This document shows positions 1 through 6,449 of a DNA stretch of 9,845 bases, one piece after another. The notes beneath the pieces were generated by a model. That model was given only the letters and a program-made list of their open reading frames with translations, did no database searches and was not told the origin of the DNA. How positions within the stretch are numbered: position 1 is the stretch's first letter; each line of letters starts with the position of its first letter. A program made the translations under genes and the position numbers. The DNA is taken from the NCBI GenBank assembly GCA_009843585.1, contig VYDC01000174.1:8767-18611 (forward strand), written 5' to 3'. Source of the stretch: Chloroflexota bacterium. Its GTDB lineage: Bacteria > Chloroflexota > Dehalococcoidia > UBA2979.

Positions 1-71
1 ACCTTGAGCATCACCAGGAAGAGCGTGAGCGGCTACTCCGCGCTCACGCTCTTCCTGGTGATGCTCAAGGT
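1..71. repeat. Perfect 31-bp inverted repeat with 9-nt spacer at the window edge
   Basis: Bases 1-31 are the exact reverse complement of 41-71, with a 9-nt spacer at 32-40 that does not pair. The match runs to base 1, so it may continue outside the window. The right arm encodes normal ChrA sequence (LTLFLVMLKVG). The left arm encodes residues (LSITRKSV) that do not resemble what precedes this domain in ChrA. A fold-back read or assembly artefact at a contig end explains this best; a genuine hairpin inside the gene is less likely. Confidence 0.9.
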
Positions 72-561
72 CGGGGCGCTCCTCTACGGCTCCGGCTACG
101 TCCTGCTCGCCTTCCTGCGCGGCGACCTGGTCGATGCCCTGGGCTGGCTCACCGACCAGGAGCTCCTGGACGCGATCGCCGTCGGGCAGGTCACGCCCGG
201 CCCCGTCTTCACGACGGCGACCTTCGTCGGGTACCTCGTGGGCGGGATCGGCGGCGCGGTCGTCGCGACGGTCGCGATCTTCGTGCCGTCGTTCCTCTTC
301 GTCGGCCTGCTGGGACCGCTCCTCCCCCGCCTACGCCAGCACCGCTGGACGGCCGCCCTGCTCGACGGCGTCAACGTCGCGGCGCTCGGCCTGATGGCCG
401 CGGTCACGGTCGTCCTGGCCCGCGACGCCGTCGTCGACGTGGTGTCCGGGGCGCTCGCCGTCCTGGCGGCGGTCGCGCTGGTGCGCTTCCGGGTGAACTC
501 GGTGTGGCTCGTGCTCGCAGGCGGGATGATCGGCATCCTCTACCGCGGGCTGGGCGGCTGA
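1..561 (+). CDS. chrA: Chromate transporter, C-terminal domain (partial at left edge)
   Basis: Membrane protein of the CHR family, which exports chromate by ion-coupled transport. What is visible is the second of the two homologous CHR domains. It has the family signature GYVLLAF near the start, GQVTPGPVFTTATFVGY in the middle, and later LDGVNVAALGLMA and RFRVNSVWLVL, with about five hydrophobic segments. Long-chain ChrA proteins run to roughly 400 residues with an N-terminal CHR domain, so about half is missing here. Short-chain CHR pairs of about 180 residues also exist, and a GTG at 25 preceded by AGGAAG could start one. However, the first ~31 bases are an exact reverse complement of 41-71 and are probably not native, so that start is not trustworthy. 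Native sequence seems to begin around codon 11-14. The gene ends with TGA and is followed by a GC hairpin. The family call is firm; the start is unknown. Confidence 0.9.
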   Translation, partial: TLSITRKSVSGYSALTLFLVMLKVGALLYGSGYVLLAFLRGDLVDALGWLTDQELLDAIAVGQVTPGPVFTTATFVGYLVGGIGGAVVATVAIFVPSFLFVGLLGPLLPRLRQHRWTAALLDGVNVAALGLMAAVTVVLARDAVVDVVSGALAVLAAVALVRFRVNSVWLVLAGGMIGILYRGLGG

Positions 562-586
562 GGCGCCCGCCCCGGTGGCGGGCGCC
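562..586 (+). terminator. GC hairpin after chrA
   Basis: It begins immediately after the chrA stop. Bases 562-570 pair perfectly with 578-586, and 571:577 can extend the stem to 10 bp, leaving a 5-nt loop. No U-tract follows, so it is either a U-less terminator of the kind common in GC-rich genomes or a processing/attenuation hairpin. The ribosome binding site of the next gene (GGAGG, 592-596) lies just downstream. Confidence 0.5.
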
Positions 587-603
587 GGGAGGGAGGACGA
601 GAG

Positions 604-1368
604 ATGGCGGAGCCGGCGAAGGCGCGGGAGGTCCGCATCGAGCGAAGCGAGCGGCGCGTGCGCGTGCGCGCCTGCGGCGAGTGGATCGCCGACACGGCCT
701 CCCCGCTCCTGATGCTCGAGCGGGGCCGCGTGCCGGTCTACTACCTGCCCAAGGGCGACGTCCGCATGGACCTCCTCGAGCGCGCACCCGGGCGGACGCA
801 CTGCGACACCAAGGGCGAGGCCGCGTACTACACGCTGCGCGTCGGCGGCCTCGTCGAGGAGGGTGTCGCGTGGAGCTACGAGCACCCGATCCCGGGCAGG
901 GAGCAGCTCGCCGAGTACATCGCGTTCTACTGGGACCGGATGGACCACTGGTTCGAGGAGGACGAGGAGGTCTTCGTCCATCCCCGGGACCCCCACAAGC
1001 GGGTCGACGCCATCCGCAGCTCGCGCCACGTGCGCGTGGTGATGTCCGGAGAGACCGTCGCCGAGACGACGCGCCCGGTGCTGCTCTTCGAGACCGGGCT
1101 CCCGACGCGCTACTACATCCCGCCCCAGGACGTCAGGCTGGAGCTGCTCGAGCCCTCCGGGCGCCGCACGCAGTGCCCCTACAAGGGGGTCGCCTCCTAC
1201 CACTCCGTCCGCGTCGGAGGCGCGCTGGCCGAAGACGTCGTCTGGCACTACCCCTTCCCGATCCCGGAGTGCCCGAAGATCGAGGGGCTGCTCGCCTTCT
1301 ACAGCGAGAGGGTCGACCTCTACGTCGACGGAGTGCTCCAGGAGCGTCTGCCCGGGCGCACCGGCTAG
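604..1368 (+). CDS. Tandem DUF427 domain protein
   Basis: A 254-residue soluble protein made of two DUF427 domains (Pfam family also called NTP_transf_9; biochemical function not established). Domain 1 covers about residues 17-118 (PVYYLPKGDVRMDLLE, KGEAAYYTLRVGG, AWSYEHPIP, YIAFYWDRMD). Domain 2 covers about 139-245 (TRYYIPPQDVRLELLEP, TQCPYKGVASYHSVRVGG, WHYPFPIP, LLAFYSERVD). The linker HPRDPHKRVD at 126-135 is characteristic of two-domain members. Domain 2 keeps the usual CPYKG core (191-195), while domain 1 has CDTKG (67-71), so the two halves may not be equivalent. The ATG start is supported by GGAGG with a 7-nt gap. It follows chrA in the same direction but behind a hairpin, so co-transcription is uncertain. 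No signal peptide or membrane segment is seen. The family is secure; the role is unknown. Confidence 0.9.
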   Translation: MAEPAKAREVRIERSERRVRVRACGEWIADTASPLLMLERGRVPVYYLPKGDVRMDLLERAPGRTHCDTKGEAAYYTLRVGGLVEEGVAWSYEHPIPGREQLAEYIAFYWDRMDHWFEEDEEVFVHPRDPHKRVDAIRSSRHVRVVMSGETVAETTRPVLLFETGLPTRYYIPPQDVRLELLEPSGRRTQCPYKGVASYHSVRVGGALAEDVVWHYPFPIPECPKIEGLLAFYSERVDLYVDGVLQERLPGRTG

Positions 1369-1384
1369 TCCGTCCGGCCCTCCC

Positions 1385-1410
1385 GGCGGCCGCCGGCGCG
1401 GGCGGCCGCC
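1385..1410. terminator. Bidirectional hairpin between DUF427 gene and cofC
   Basis: The 10-mer GGCGGCCGCC occurs at 1385-1394 and again at 1401-1410. Because it is its own reverse complement, the two copies pair as a perfect 10-bp stem with a 6-nt loop. It lies in the 45-nt gap between two convergent genes and can serve either strand. There is no U-tract. Confidence 0.6.
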
Positions 1411-1413
1411 TCG

Positions 1414-2088
1414 CTACACGCCGGCGAGCGACTCCGCGACCGATGCGAGGGGCTCCGCCGCGAGCAGCCGCGAGGTGGCCGGTCCCGGCGGCGGCGCGGC
1501 GGGATCGAGCAGCTCCTCGAAGCGATCGACGTCGTGCGCGAGCGACGGGCAGTCGAGCTCGACGAGCCGCCGCCCTCGCTCGAGCGCGAGCCGGCGGTGC
1601 GCCTCGCCGGAGCGCTCCCCGAAGGCGAGCGGGATCGCGCCGGGGGGCGAGAGGCCCAGCGCCCCGGTCCCGCCGTCGGCGGCCTCCACCAGCACGACGT
1701 CGGCCCGGTCGAGCGCCCGCAGGGTGCGCGCGATGTCGTGGGGCTGCGCGCGCGGCTGATCGGCGGGAACCACCAGCGCCGACCCCGACCGCCGCACCTC
1801 GTCCGAGCCGAGCCCGAGCTCCACGGCGGCGCGGTAGCCCGAGCCCGCATCCTGCAGGTGCCTCGCGCCGGCGCGGGCGATCAGGTCGCCGTAGGCCTCG
1901 TCCGGCGAGAGCACCAGCAGCGGGCCGGCGTGGGCGGCGCGCACCGCGGCGAGCACGTCGCCCAGCATCGCGCGCACGAGCGCCTGCCGCGCCTCCACGG
2001 GCAGATCCGAGGCGAGGCGCGACTTCGCCTCCGAGAGCGGCTTGACCGGCACGAGCACGACCGTGCGGCTGGCGAGGGGCAGGCTCAC
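1414..2088 (-). CDS. cofC: CofC/FbiD-type phospholactate (or phosphoenolpyruvate) guanylyltransferase
   Basis: A 224-residue cytosolic nucleotidyltransferase of coenzyme F420 synthesis. The family transfers GMP from GTP to 2-phospholactate (CofC) or phosphoenolpyruvate (actinobacterial FbiD), giving the activated donor used by CofD. Visible features are the N-terminal VPVKPLSEAKSRLA (residues 13-26) that binds nucleotide, VPADQP (107-112) at the usual metal-binding aspartate, DGGTGALGLSPP (138-149), FGERSGEAHRRLA (156-168), and a C-terminal VELDCPSLAHDVDRFEEL that matches the family's LDIDTPEDL ending. The normal GGTN motif reads GGTG here. The GTG start at 2088 overlaps the cofD stop as GTGA, so translation is probably coupled. 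Length is typical (about 200-225). Which substrate it uses cannot be decided from this sequence. Confidence 0.9.
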   Translation of the reverse strand: MSLPLASRTVVLVPVKPLSEAKSRLASDLPVEARQALVRAMLGDVLAAVRAAHAGPLLVLSPDEAYGDLIARAGARHLQDAGSGYRAAVELGLGSDEVRRSGSALVVPADQPRAQPHDIARTLRALDRADVVLVEAADGGTGALGLSPPGAIPLAFGERSGEAHRRLALERGRRLVELDCPSLAHDVDRFEELLDPAAPPPGPATSRLLAAEPLASVAESLAGV

Positions 2089-3044
2089 GGGCGCCACCGG
2101 CCGAGCAGCGACCCGGCGAGCGCGGCGCGGCGCGCCCTGGAGGTCATCATCGTGTCCGCGACCAGGGGCTCGAGGCCCAGCCCGGCCACGGCCGGCGCCA
2201 GGCCCGCGTCCACCTCGTCGAGCACGAAGACGTCGCAGAGCCCGCGCAGCAGCCGGGCGACCCCGAGCGCCGAGACCTCGTGCCCGAGCGAGCGCAGCAT
2301 CGCGGCCGCGGGTCCCTTCACGGCCCTGCCGCCGACGATCGGGCTGACGGCGAGACGCGGCGCCCGGGCGGCCTCCAGCGCCTGACGGACGCCCGGAACC
2401 GCCAGCAGGGGCGCCACGGAGACGAAGGGGTTGGAGGGCGCCAGCAGCACCAGGTCCGCCTGCGCGATCGCATCCAGCACGCCGGGGGCGGGCCGCGCGC
2501 CCTCGGCGCCGGGGAAGCGGACCCCGCGGACCTCGTCCTGCTGCCCGCGGCGCACGAAGTACTCCTGGAAGGCGAGCTCTCCCTCGTCGGTCTGAATGAG
2601 CGTCGGGTGCGGATCGTCGGTGACGGGGAGGAGCCGGGCCCGGACGCCGAGCGCCGAGGCGAGCTCCGCCGTCACCTCCGAGAGCGGACGGCCGGCCCCA
2701 AGCAGGGCCGTGCGGCGGAGATGCGTCGCGAGATCGCGGTCGCCGATCCGGAACCACGCGTCGCCGCCCAGCGCGGAGAGCGCCTCCAGCACCACGGTGC
2801 TGTCGTCCCGGAGCCCCCACCCCTCGCCGCCCTCGCGGCCCGAGAGCGTGTAGAGAACGGTGTCGAGATCCGGGGAGATGCGGAGGCCCTGCCACTCGAA
2901 GTCGTCGCCCACGTTGACGACCACCGTGAGCTCCGAGCCGGGCTCAGCGCACGCGACGCCGTCGGCGAGCCGGGCGCCGCCCACGCCGCCCGCGAGCACC
3001 GTCACGCGCCGCGGGCGATCCGGGCCGGGGGTCTCATCGCTCAC
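2085..3044 (-). CDS. cofD: CofD/FbiA-type 2-phospholactate transferase (F420 biosynthesis)
   Basis: A 319-residue enzyme that joins the phospholactyl (or enolpyruvyl) group from the CofC product to the deazaflavin Fo, giving F420-0 or its dehydro form. Family signatures are VLAGGVGGARLADGV (residues 16-30), VVNVGDDFEWQGLRISPDLD (42-61) with the GDD acid pair, TVLYTLSGR (62-70), a central PVTDDPHPTLIQT (140-152), and LLAPSNPFVSVAPLL (200-214) followed by AVSPIVGGRAVKGPA (232-246). The GTG at 3044 is chosen because AAGGGGA sits 5 nt upstream and homology starts soon after. The frame stays open further upstream, with an ATG at 3098 that would add 18 basic residues unlike the family. It is the first gene of a two-gene operon with cofC. 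The Fo synthase and the glutamate ligase (CofE/FbiB) are not in this window. Confidence 0.93.
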   Translation of the reverse strand: MSDETPGPDRPRRVTVLAGGVGGARLADGVACAEPGSELTVVVNVGDDFEWQGLRISPDLDTVLYTLSGREGGEGWGLRDDSTVVLEALSALGGDAWFRIGDRDLATHLRRTALLGAGRPLSEVTAELASALGVRARLLPVTDDPHPTLIQTDEGELAFQEYFVRRGQQDEVRGVRFPGAEGARPAPGVLDAIAQADLVLLAPSNPFVSVAPLLAVPGVRQALEAARAPRLAVSPIVGGRAVKGPAAAMLRSLGHEVSALGVARLLRGLCDVFVLDEVDAGLAPAVAGLGLEPLVADTMMTSRARRAALAGSLLGRWRP

Positions 3045-3095
3045 GTCGGTCCCCTTCGCTCCGGCGGCGTCCGCCCGGCGTCGCGCGGGGCGAGC

Positions 3096-3101
3096 CATGA
3101 T
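3096..3101 (-). promoter_or_regulatory. Possible -10 element for cofD-cofC
   Basis: On the minus strand TATCAT occurs in an otherwise GC-rich intergenic stretch, about 50 nt before the cofD GTG. Its -35 region is poor. It overlaps the alternative ATG at 3098, and if it is a true -10 that ATG would lie upstream of the transcript, which supports the GTG start. Tentative. Confidence 0.3.
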
Positions 3102-3149
3102 ACCGCCCCGGGTGCCCGCTCCACCCCGGCCGACCTCGCGGGCCGCTGC

Positions 3150-3155
3150 TATAGT
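3150..3155 (+). promoter_or_regulatory. Possible -10 element for the acyl-CoA dehydrogenase gene
   Basis: TATAGT, an isolated AT-rich hexamer, lies 22 nt before the ATG at 3178. A convincing -35 hexamer is not seen at 16-18 nt upstream. A GGAGGGGGAG ribosome binding site sits between it and the ATG. Confidence 0.4.
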
Positions 3156-3177
3156 CGGCGCGCGGAGGGGGAGAGAG

Positions 3178-4410
3178 ATGGACTGGGCAGACACCGAGGA
3201 GCAGGCGGCGTTCCGCCGGGAGGTTTCCGACTTCATCGAGGAGCGCCTCCCCGAGCTCTACCGGCTGCGCCGGAGCGGCGGCAAGGGCCCCGGCGTGCAC
3301 AACAGCGACTGGCAGTTCGACCTGATGCTCGGGGAGCGCGACGCGCAGGAGGCGGCGCGCGAGTGGGCCGAGGCGCTGGCGGAGCACGGCTGGTCGGCCC
3401 CGCACTGGCCGCCGGAGTACGGCGGCGCCGGTCTCACCGCGATGGAGCAGTTCATCTTCAAGCAGCAGCTCGCGCGGCAGGGGGCGCCGGTCGTCGGCGG
3501 GCCCGGCGCCGCGATGCTGGGCCCCACGCTCATCCACCACGGCACGGAGGAGCAGCGGCGGGAGTTCCTCCCGAAGACGCTCTCCGGCGAGATCACCTGG
3601 GCGCAGGGCTACTCGGAGCCCGGTGCGGGCTCCGATCTCGCCTCGCTCCAGACCCGCGCCGTCCGGGACGGCGACGACTACGTCATCAACGGCCAGAAGA
3701 TCTGGACCTCGATGGGCCACAAGGCGAGCTGGTTCTTCATGCTGGTCCGCACCGACCCCGACGCTCCCAAGCACCGCGGGATCTCGTTCCTGCTCCTGCG
3801 CAAGGACACGCCGGGCGTCGAGGTGCGGCCTCTCATCTCCGGCGGCTGGGAGCACGCGACGAACGAGTCCTTCTACGAGAACGTGCGCGTGCCGGTCACG
3901 CAGCGAATCGGCGAGGAGAACCGCGGCTGGTACGTGGCGATGACGCTCCTCGACTACGAGCGATCGAACATCACCGGCGCCGTCGACCATCGCAAGGATC
4001 TCGACGAGCTCATCGCGTACCTCAACACGGACGAGGGGCGGCGGCGCTCGCGCACCTCAGAGCTCGACTCGACGCGCGAGCACGTGACGAACCGCTACAT
4101 CGAGACCGAGGTGCTCGCGCAGTTCGCGATGCGCATCATCTCGATGCAGCACTCAGGCCAGATCCCGAACTACGAGGCCTCGATGTCGAAGGTCTTCGGC
4201 GGGACGCTCTACCAGCAGGTGCAGCAGACCGGCATGAAGGTCTTCGGCCTCTACTCGCAGCTCTGGGAGCCGGCGGAGGAGCACGCGCCGCTGGCCGCGC
4301 GCTACACACAGAGGTCGGTGCACACGATCTCGGCCTCGATCGCCGGCGGCACGCACGAGATCCAGCGCAACATCATCGCCTCGCGGGGACTCGGGCTGCC
4401 CCGAGGCTAG
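3178..4410 (+). CDS. Acyl-CoA dehydrogenase family protein
   Basis: A 410-residue FAD-dependent dehydrogenase expected to form an alpha,beta-enoyl-CoA from an acyl-CoA and pass electrons to ETF. The N-terminal helical domain covers about 1-140 (PPEYGGAGLT at 78-87). The flavin-binding beta domain contains YSEPGAGSDLAS (145-156), NGQKIWTS (171-178) and HRGISFLLL (199-207). The C-terminal helical domain includes NYEASMSKVF (331-340) and GGTHEIQRNIIASRGLGLPR (390-409). The catalytic Glu found in MCAD-type enzymes just before the C-terminal Gly-Thr is absent (Ala-Gly-Gly-Thr here). Glu261 in LLDYERSN fits the alternative base position used by isovaleryl-CoA and long-chain dehydrogenases. The start has a strong GGAGGGGGAG ribosome binding site. 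It is divergent from cofD, convergent with the hydratase pair and closely related to the dehydrogenase at 8633-9845. The substrate is not predictable. Confidence 0.93.
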   Translation: MDWADTEEQAAFRREVSDFIEERLPELYRLRRSGGKGPGVHNSDWQFDLMLGERDAQEAAREWAEALAEHGWSAPHWPPEYGGAGLTAMEQFIFKQQLARQGAPVVGGPGAAMLGPTLIHHGTEEQRREFLPKTLSGEITWAQGYSEPGAGSDLASLQTRAVRDGDDYVINGQKIWTSMGHKASWFFMLVRTDPDAPKHRGISFLLLRKDTPGVEVRPLISGGWEHATNESFYENVRVPVTQRIGEENRGWYVAMTLLDYERSNITGAVDHRKDLDELIAYLNTDEGRRRSRTSELDSTREHVTNRYIETEVLAQFAMRIISMQHSGQIPNYEASMSKVFGGTLYQQVQQTGMKVFGLYSQLWEPAEEHAPLAARYTQRSVHTISASIAGGTHEIQRNIIASRGLGLPRG

Positions 4411-4445
4411 AGGCGCGCGACCGCGGTCAGGGGCAGGCGCGTCGG

Positions 4446-4473
4446 CGCGGGCCCGGCGCGCGCCGGGCCCGCG
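4446..4473. terminator. 28-nt GC palindrome between convergent genes
   Basis: Every base of 4446-4473 pairs with its mirror position, giving a 14-bp self-complementary GC element (about 12 bp of stem once a loop is allowed). It lies between the end of the acyl-CoA dehydrogenase gene (4410) and the end of the second hydratase gene (4491). It is probably a shared bidirectional terminator without a U-tract. Confidence 0.6.
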
Positions 4474-4490
4474 GCGTCAGCCGGCCGCGC

Positions 4491-5396
4491 TCACGCGCGC
4501 GCCGTCGCCACGCCGACGGCGGTGAGCTCGCCGTCCTGGTTCTCTGCCCAGACGCGGGCCCGGTGCCGGCCCCGCTCGTCGAGACCGAGCAGCGCCCCCT
4601 GCGCGGTGAGCACGTCGCCGCCGTGGACGCGCTGGATGAAGCGCACGTCGAGCGACCCGCCTGAGGTGTAGGCCTCGCCGAAGCGCTCGGTTGCGAGCCG
4701 GCTGAGCAGCCCGAAGCTGAGCGCCCCCTGGGCCGTCGTGCGCGTCTCGCCCTGCTGGCGGGCGAGATCGGCGCTCGAGTGCTCGTTGCGATCTCCCCCC
4801 TCGAAGTCGGCCATGTGCTCCTGCGTCACCGGGTAGGTGATCGGGCCGAAGCGCTCGGCCCCCTCGGGCGCCTCCGGCGGGCGTCCGCCGCTGGGGCGCT
4901 CGGGCCACTTGCGGGCCTCCTCCTCCGGGACCCCCGAGAACCAGTTCTTCCCGTTGCGCTGGAGCAGCCGCCCGTCGACCCGCGCCTCGATGTGCCAGTC
5001 GACGAAGCCGCGGCCCCGCCGGGTGTACTTGTCGGTCACCTCGCCGGTGACCTCTATCGGGACGCCCACCGGGATCGGCGCGTGAAACTCCGCCCAGTAG
5101 CGCGCGAGCGCCGCGCCGCCGGGGGAGTTGCGCGGGCGGAAGTAGCGGATCGGCGCCAGGATGTTCATCGAGGCGTAGTAGAGGACCGACGGCGGGGCGG
5201 CGGGCTCTGCGCCCTCCCCCGCGCTCCAGGGGTACGGCTCCTCGTGGATGCGCGCCCAGCGCTCGACGTCCTCCGGGCGCACCACGACCCGGTAGCGACC
5301 GAGCGGACCGACGTGCATGTCGCGGAACGGATCCCCCTCGATCCCCTCGTCGAGGTGGCGCGTCGCCGGGATCTCGACGATGTCGGAGGCGCTCAC
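4491..5396 (-). CDS. MaoC-like double-hotdog dehydratase/hydratase, paralogue B
   Basis: A 301-residue cytosolic protein with two hotdog domains, an N-terminal FAS1-like dehydratase type domain (about 28-155) and a C-terminal MaoC type domain (about 185-298). Members usually hydrate enoyl-CoAs or enoyl-thioesters. Marks are GRYRVVVRPEDVERWARIH (33-51), RYWAEFHAPIPVGVPIEVTG (99-118), DKYTRRGRGFVDW (122-134), RLLQRNGKNWF (143-153), then GGDRNEHSSAD (200-210) with a candidate Asp202-Asn204-His206 active site, QGALSFGLLSRL (223-234), and VWAENQDGE (282-290). The His is two residues after Asn, whereas the classical hydratase 2 motif spaces them by three. The GTG start overlaps the upstream paralogue's stop as GTGA. 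It is clearly a tandem duplicate of that gene, sharing motifs along its whole length. The specific substrate is unknown. Confidence 0.85.
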   Translation of the reverse strand: MSASDIVEIPATRHLDEGIEGDPFRDMHVGPLGRYRVVVRPEDVERWARIHEEPYPWSAGEGAEPAAPPSVLYYASMNILAPIRYFRPRNSPGGAALARYWAEFHAPIPVGVPIEVTGEVTDKYTRRGRGFVDWHIEARVDGRLLQRNGKNWFSGVPEEEARKWPERPSGGRPPEAPEGAERFGPITYPVTQEHMADFEGGDRNEHSSADLARQQGETRTTAQGALSFGLLSRLATERFGEAYTSGGSLDVRFIQRVHGGDVLTAQGALLGLDERGRHRARVWAENQDGELTAVGVATARA

Positions 5397-6316
5397 GCGG
5401 GGCTCCCCGCGTGCGTCGCCGTGCCGACCGTCACGAGCTGGCCCATCTGGTTCTCGGCCCAGACGCGGCACACCTCGCTTCCGTCGTCGCGCCGCTCCAC
5501 GACCGCGCCGTGGCCCGTCTGCGTGTCGCCGGCCTGGACCTCGCCGATGAGGCGGATGTCGAGCGATCCGCTGTGCGCGAAGCCCGCGCCGAAGCGCTCG
5601 GTCATCAGCCGCGCCAGGAGCGCGAAGGAGAGCTCGCCCTGCGCGCGCGGCCCGCGGAGGCCCATCTCGCGGGCCGCCTCCACGTCGGTGTGGTTGTTGT
5701 GCTCGCCGGGACCCTCGAGGTCGTCGATGTGGCGCTGCGAGGTGACGTAGACGAGGGGCCCGAGCGTCTCGGCGTCCTCCGGTGCCTCCGGCGGTCGGGG
5801 GCGCCCCTCGCGCTCCGGCCATCTCTCCTGCTCCTCCGGCGGCAGGCTGGTCGCCCAGGCGCGGCCGTTGCGCTGCAAGAGCCGCCCCTCGTGGGTGATG
5901 TCGACCTCCCAGTCGGTGTACCCGAGGCCGCGGCGCGTGTACTTGTCGGTGACGCGTCCGGTGACCTGAAGGGAAACGCCGACCGGGAGCGGCGCGTGGA
6001 ACTCCGCCCAGTAGCGCGCGAGCCCGCCGGGCCCGTAGTTCGGCCGCCCGGTGTTGCCGAAGTAGCGGATCGGAGCCAGCGCGTTCATGCAGGCGTAGTA
6101 GCCGATGTACGGCGGCGCGCCCGGCTCGGCACCGGGCTCGGCGCGCCACGGCGCCGCGTCCTCGTGGATGTCGCACCACCGCTCCACATCGGCCTCGGTG
6201 ATCGTCATCTGGTAGCTGCCGAGCGGTCCGGTATGGAGATCGTAGAAGGCGTCGCCGTCGATCCCGTCCGGGAGCTTGTACGTCGCGGGGATGGAGGGGA
6301 GGGACTCGACACTCAT
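5393..6316 (-). CDS. MaoC-like double-hotdog dehydratase/hydratase, paralogue A
   Basis: A 307-residue protein with the same architecture as its downstream neighbour. The N-terminal hotdog is at about 28-155 (GSYQMTITEADVERWCDIH 33-51; ARYWAEFHAPLPVG 100-113; DKYTRRGLGYTDWEV 124-138; RLLQRNGRAW 145-154). A Pro/Glu-rich linker spans about 159-183. The C-terminal MaoC-type hotdog is at about 186-300 (GEHNNHTD 204-211; AQGELSFALLARL 225-237; VWAENQMGQ 285-293). The acidic residue of the usual Asp-x-Asn dyad is Glu205 here, followed by Asn207 and His209. The ATG is fixed by GAGGAGG only 4 nt upstream, and a TTGACA promoter lies about 85 nt upstream. It is the first gene of a two-gene operon. Its convergence on an acyl-CoA dehydrogenase gene suggests a shared acyl-CoA oxidation route. 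The pair may act as a hetero-oligomer, but that is inference. Confidence 0.85.
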   Translation of the reverse strand: MSVESLPSIPATYKLPDGIDGDAFYDLHTGPLGSYQMTITEADVERWCDIHEDAAPWRAEPGAEPGAPPYIGYYACMNALAPIRYFGNTGRPNYGPGGLARYWAEFHAPLPVGVSLQVTGRVTDKYTRRGLGYTDWEVDITHEGRLLQRNGRAWATSLPPEEQERWPEREGRPRPPEAPEDAETLGPLVYVTSQRHIDDLEGPGEHNNHTDVEAAREMGLRGPRAQGELSFALLARLMTERFGAGFAHSGSLDIRLIGEVQAGDTQTGHGAVVERRDDGSEVCRVWAENQMGQLVTVGTATHAGSPA

Positions 6317-6376
6317 GGGGCCTCCTCGCTGGCCTTCGTCGCGGGTGAGGGGTGGCGCGGCACCCGCCGCCCGCAT

Positions 6377-6406
6377 GTAGTAGAGGGCGCGCGGCCGGCG
6401 TGTCAA
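6377..6406 (-). promoter_or_regulatory. Candidate promoter of the MaoC-like gene pair
   Basis: On the minus strand a perfect TTGACA (6406 to 6401) is followed after 18 nt by TACTAC (6382 to 6377), or after 17 nt by CTACTA. This is the least GC-rich spot in the intergenic region. Transcription from here would start near 6370 and leave a 5' leader of about 55 nt before the ATG at 6316. The -35 is good and the -10 is weak. Confidence 0.45.
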
Positions 6407-6417
6407 CGCCCGGGGGG

Positions 6418-6436
6418 TCCCCGCCGACGGCGGGGA
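6418..6436 (-). terminator. Hairpin downstream of the selenoprotein candidate
   Basis: Bases 6418-6425 pair with 6429-6436 as an 8-bp perfect stem closed by a 3-nt loop. On the minus strand it begins 13 nt after the UGA at 6450-6452 that ends the small HesB-like gene, and just before the promoter of the MaoC-like pair. It probably terminates the small gene. There is no U-tract. Confidence 0.5.
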
Positions 6437-6449
6437 GTCAGCCGTGCGT

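Noticed and set aside
504..2045. A 513-codon plus-strand frame across the DUF427 gene and cofC.
   Set aside because: Its Arg/Ala/Pro-rich composition is typical of a shadow frame in GC-rich DNA, and both overlapped genes have clear families.
3045..3098. An 18-residue N-terminal extension of CofD from the ATG at 3098.
   Set aside because: The GTG at 3044 has the better ribosome binding site (AAGGGGA, 5 nt away), and the extension is basic, low-complexity and unlike the family.
4419..4428. 10-nt palindrome GACCGCGGTC after the first acyl-CoA dehydrogenase gene as an operator.
   Set aside because: Short GC palindromes are frequent at this base composition, and it lies at a gene end rather than near a promoter.
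2280..4664. A plus-strand open frame of nearly 800 codons over cofD and the acyl-CoA dehydrogenase.
   Set aside because: Arg/Pro/Ala-rich shadow of GC-rich genes in other frames, with no family resemblance. It overlaps two clear genes.
4491..6179. A 562-codon version of the second MaoC-like protein.
   Set aside because: The extra N-terminal part is an out-of-frame shadow of the upstream paralogue. The GTG at 5396 overlapping that gene's stop is the real start.
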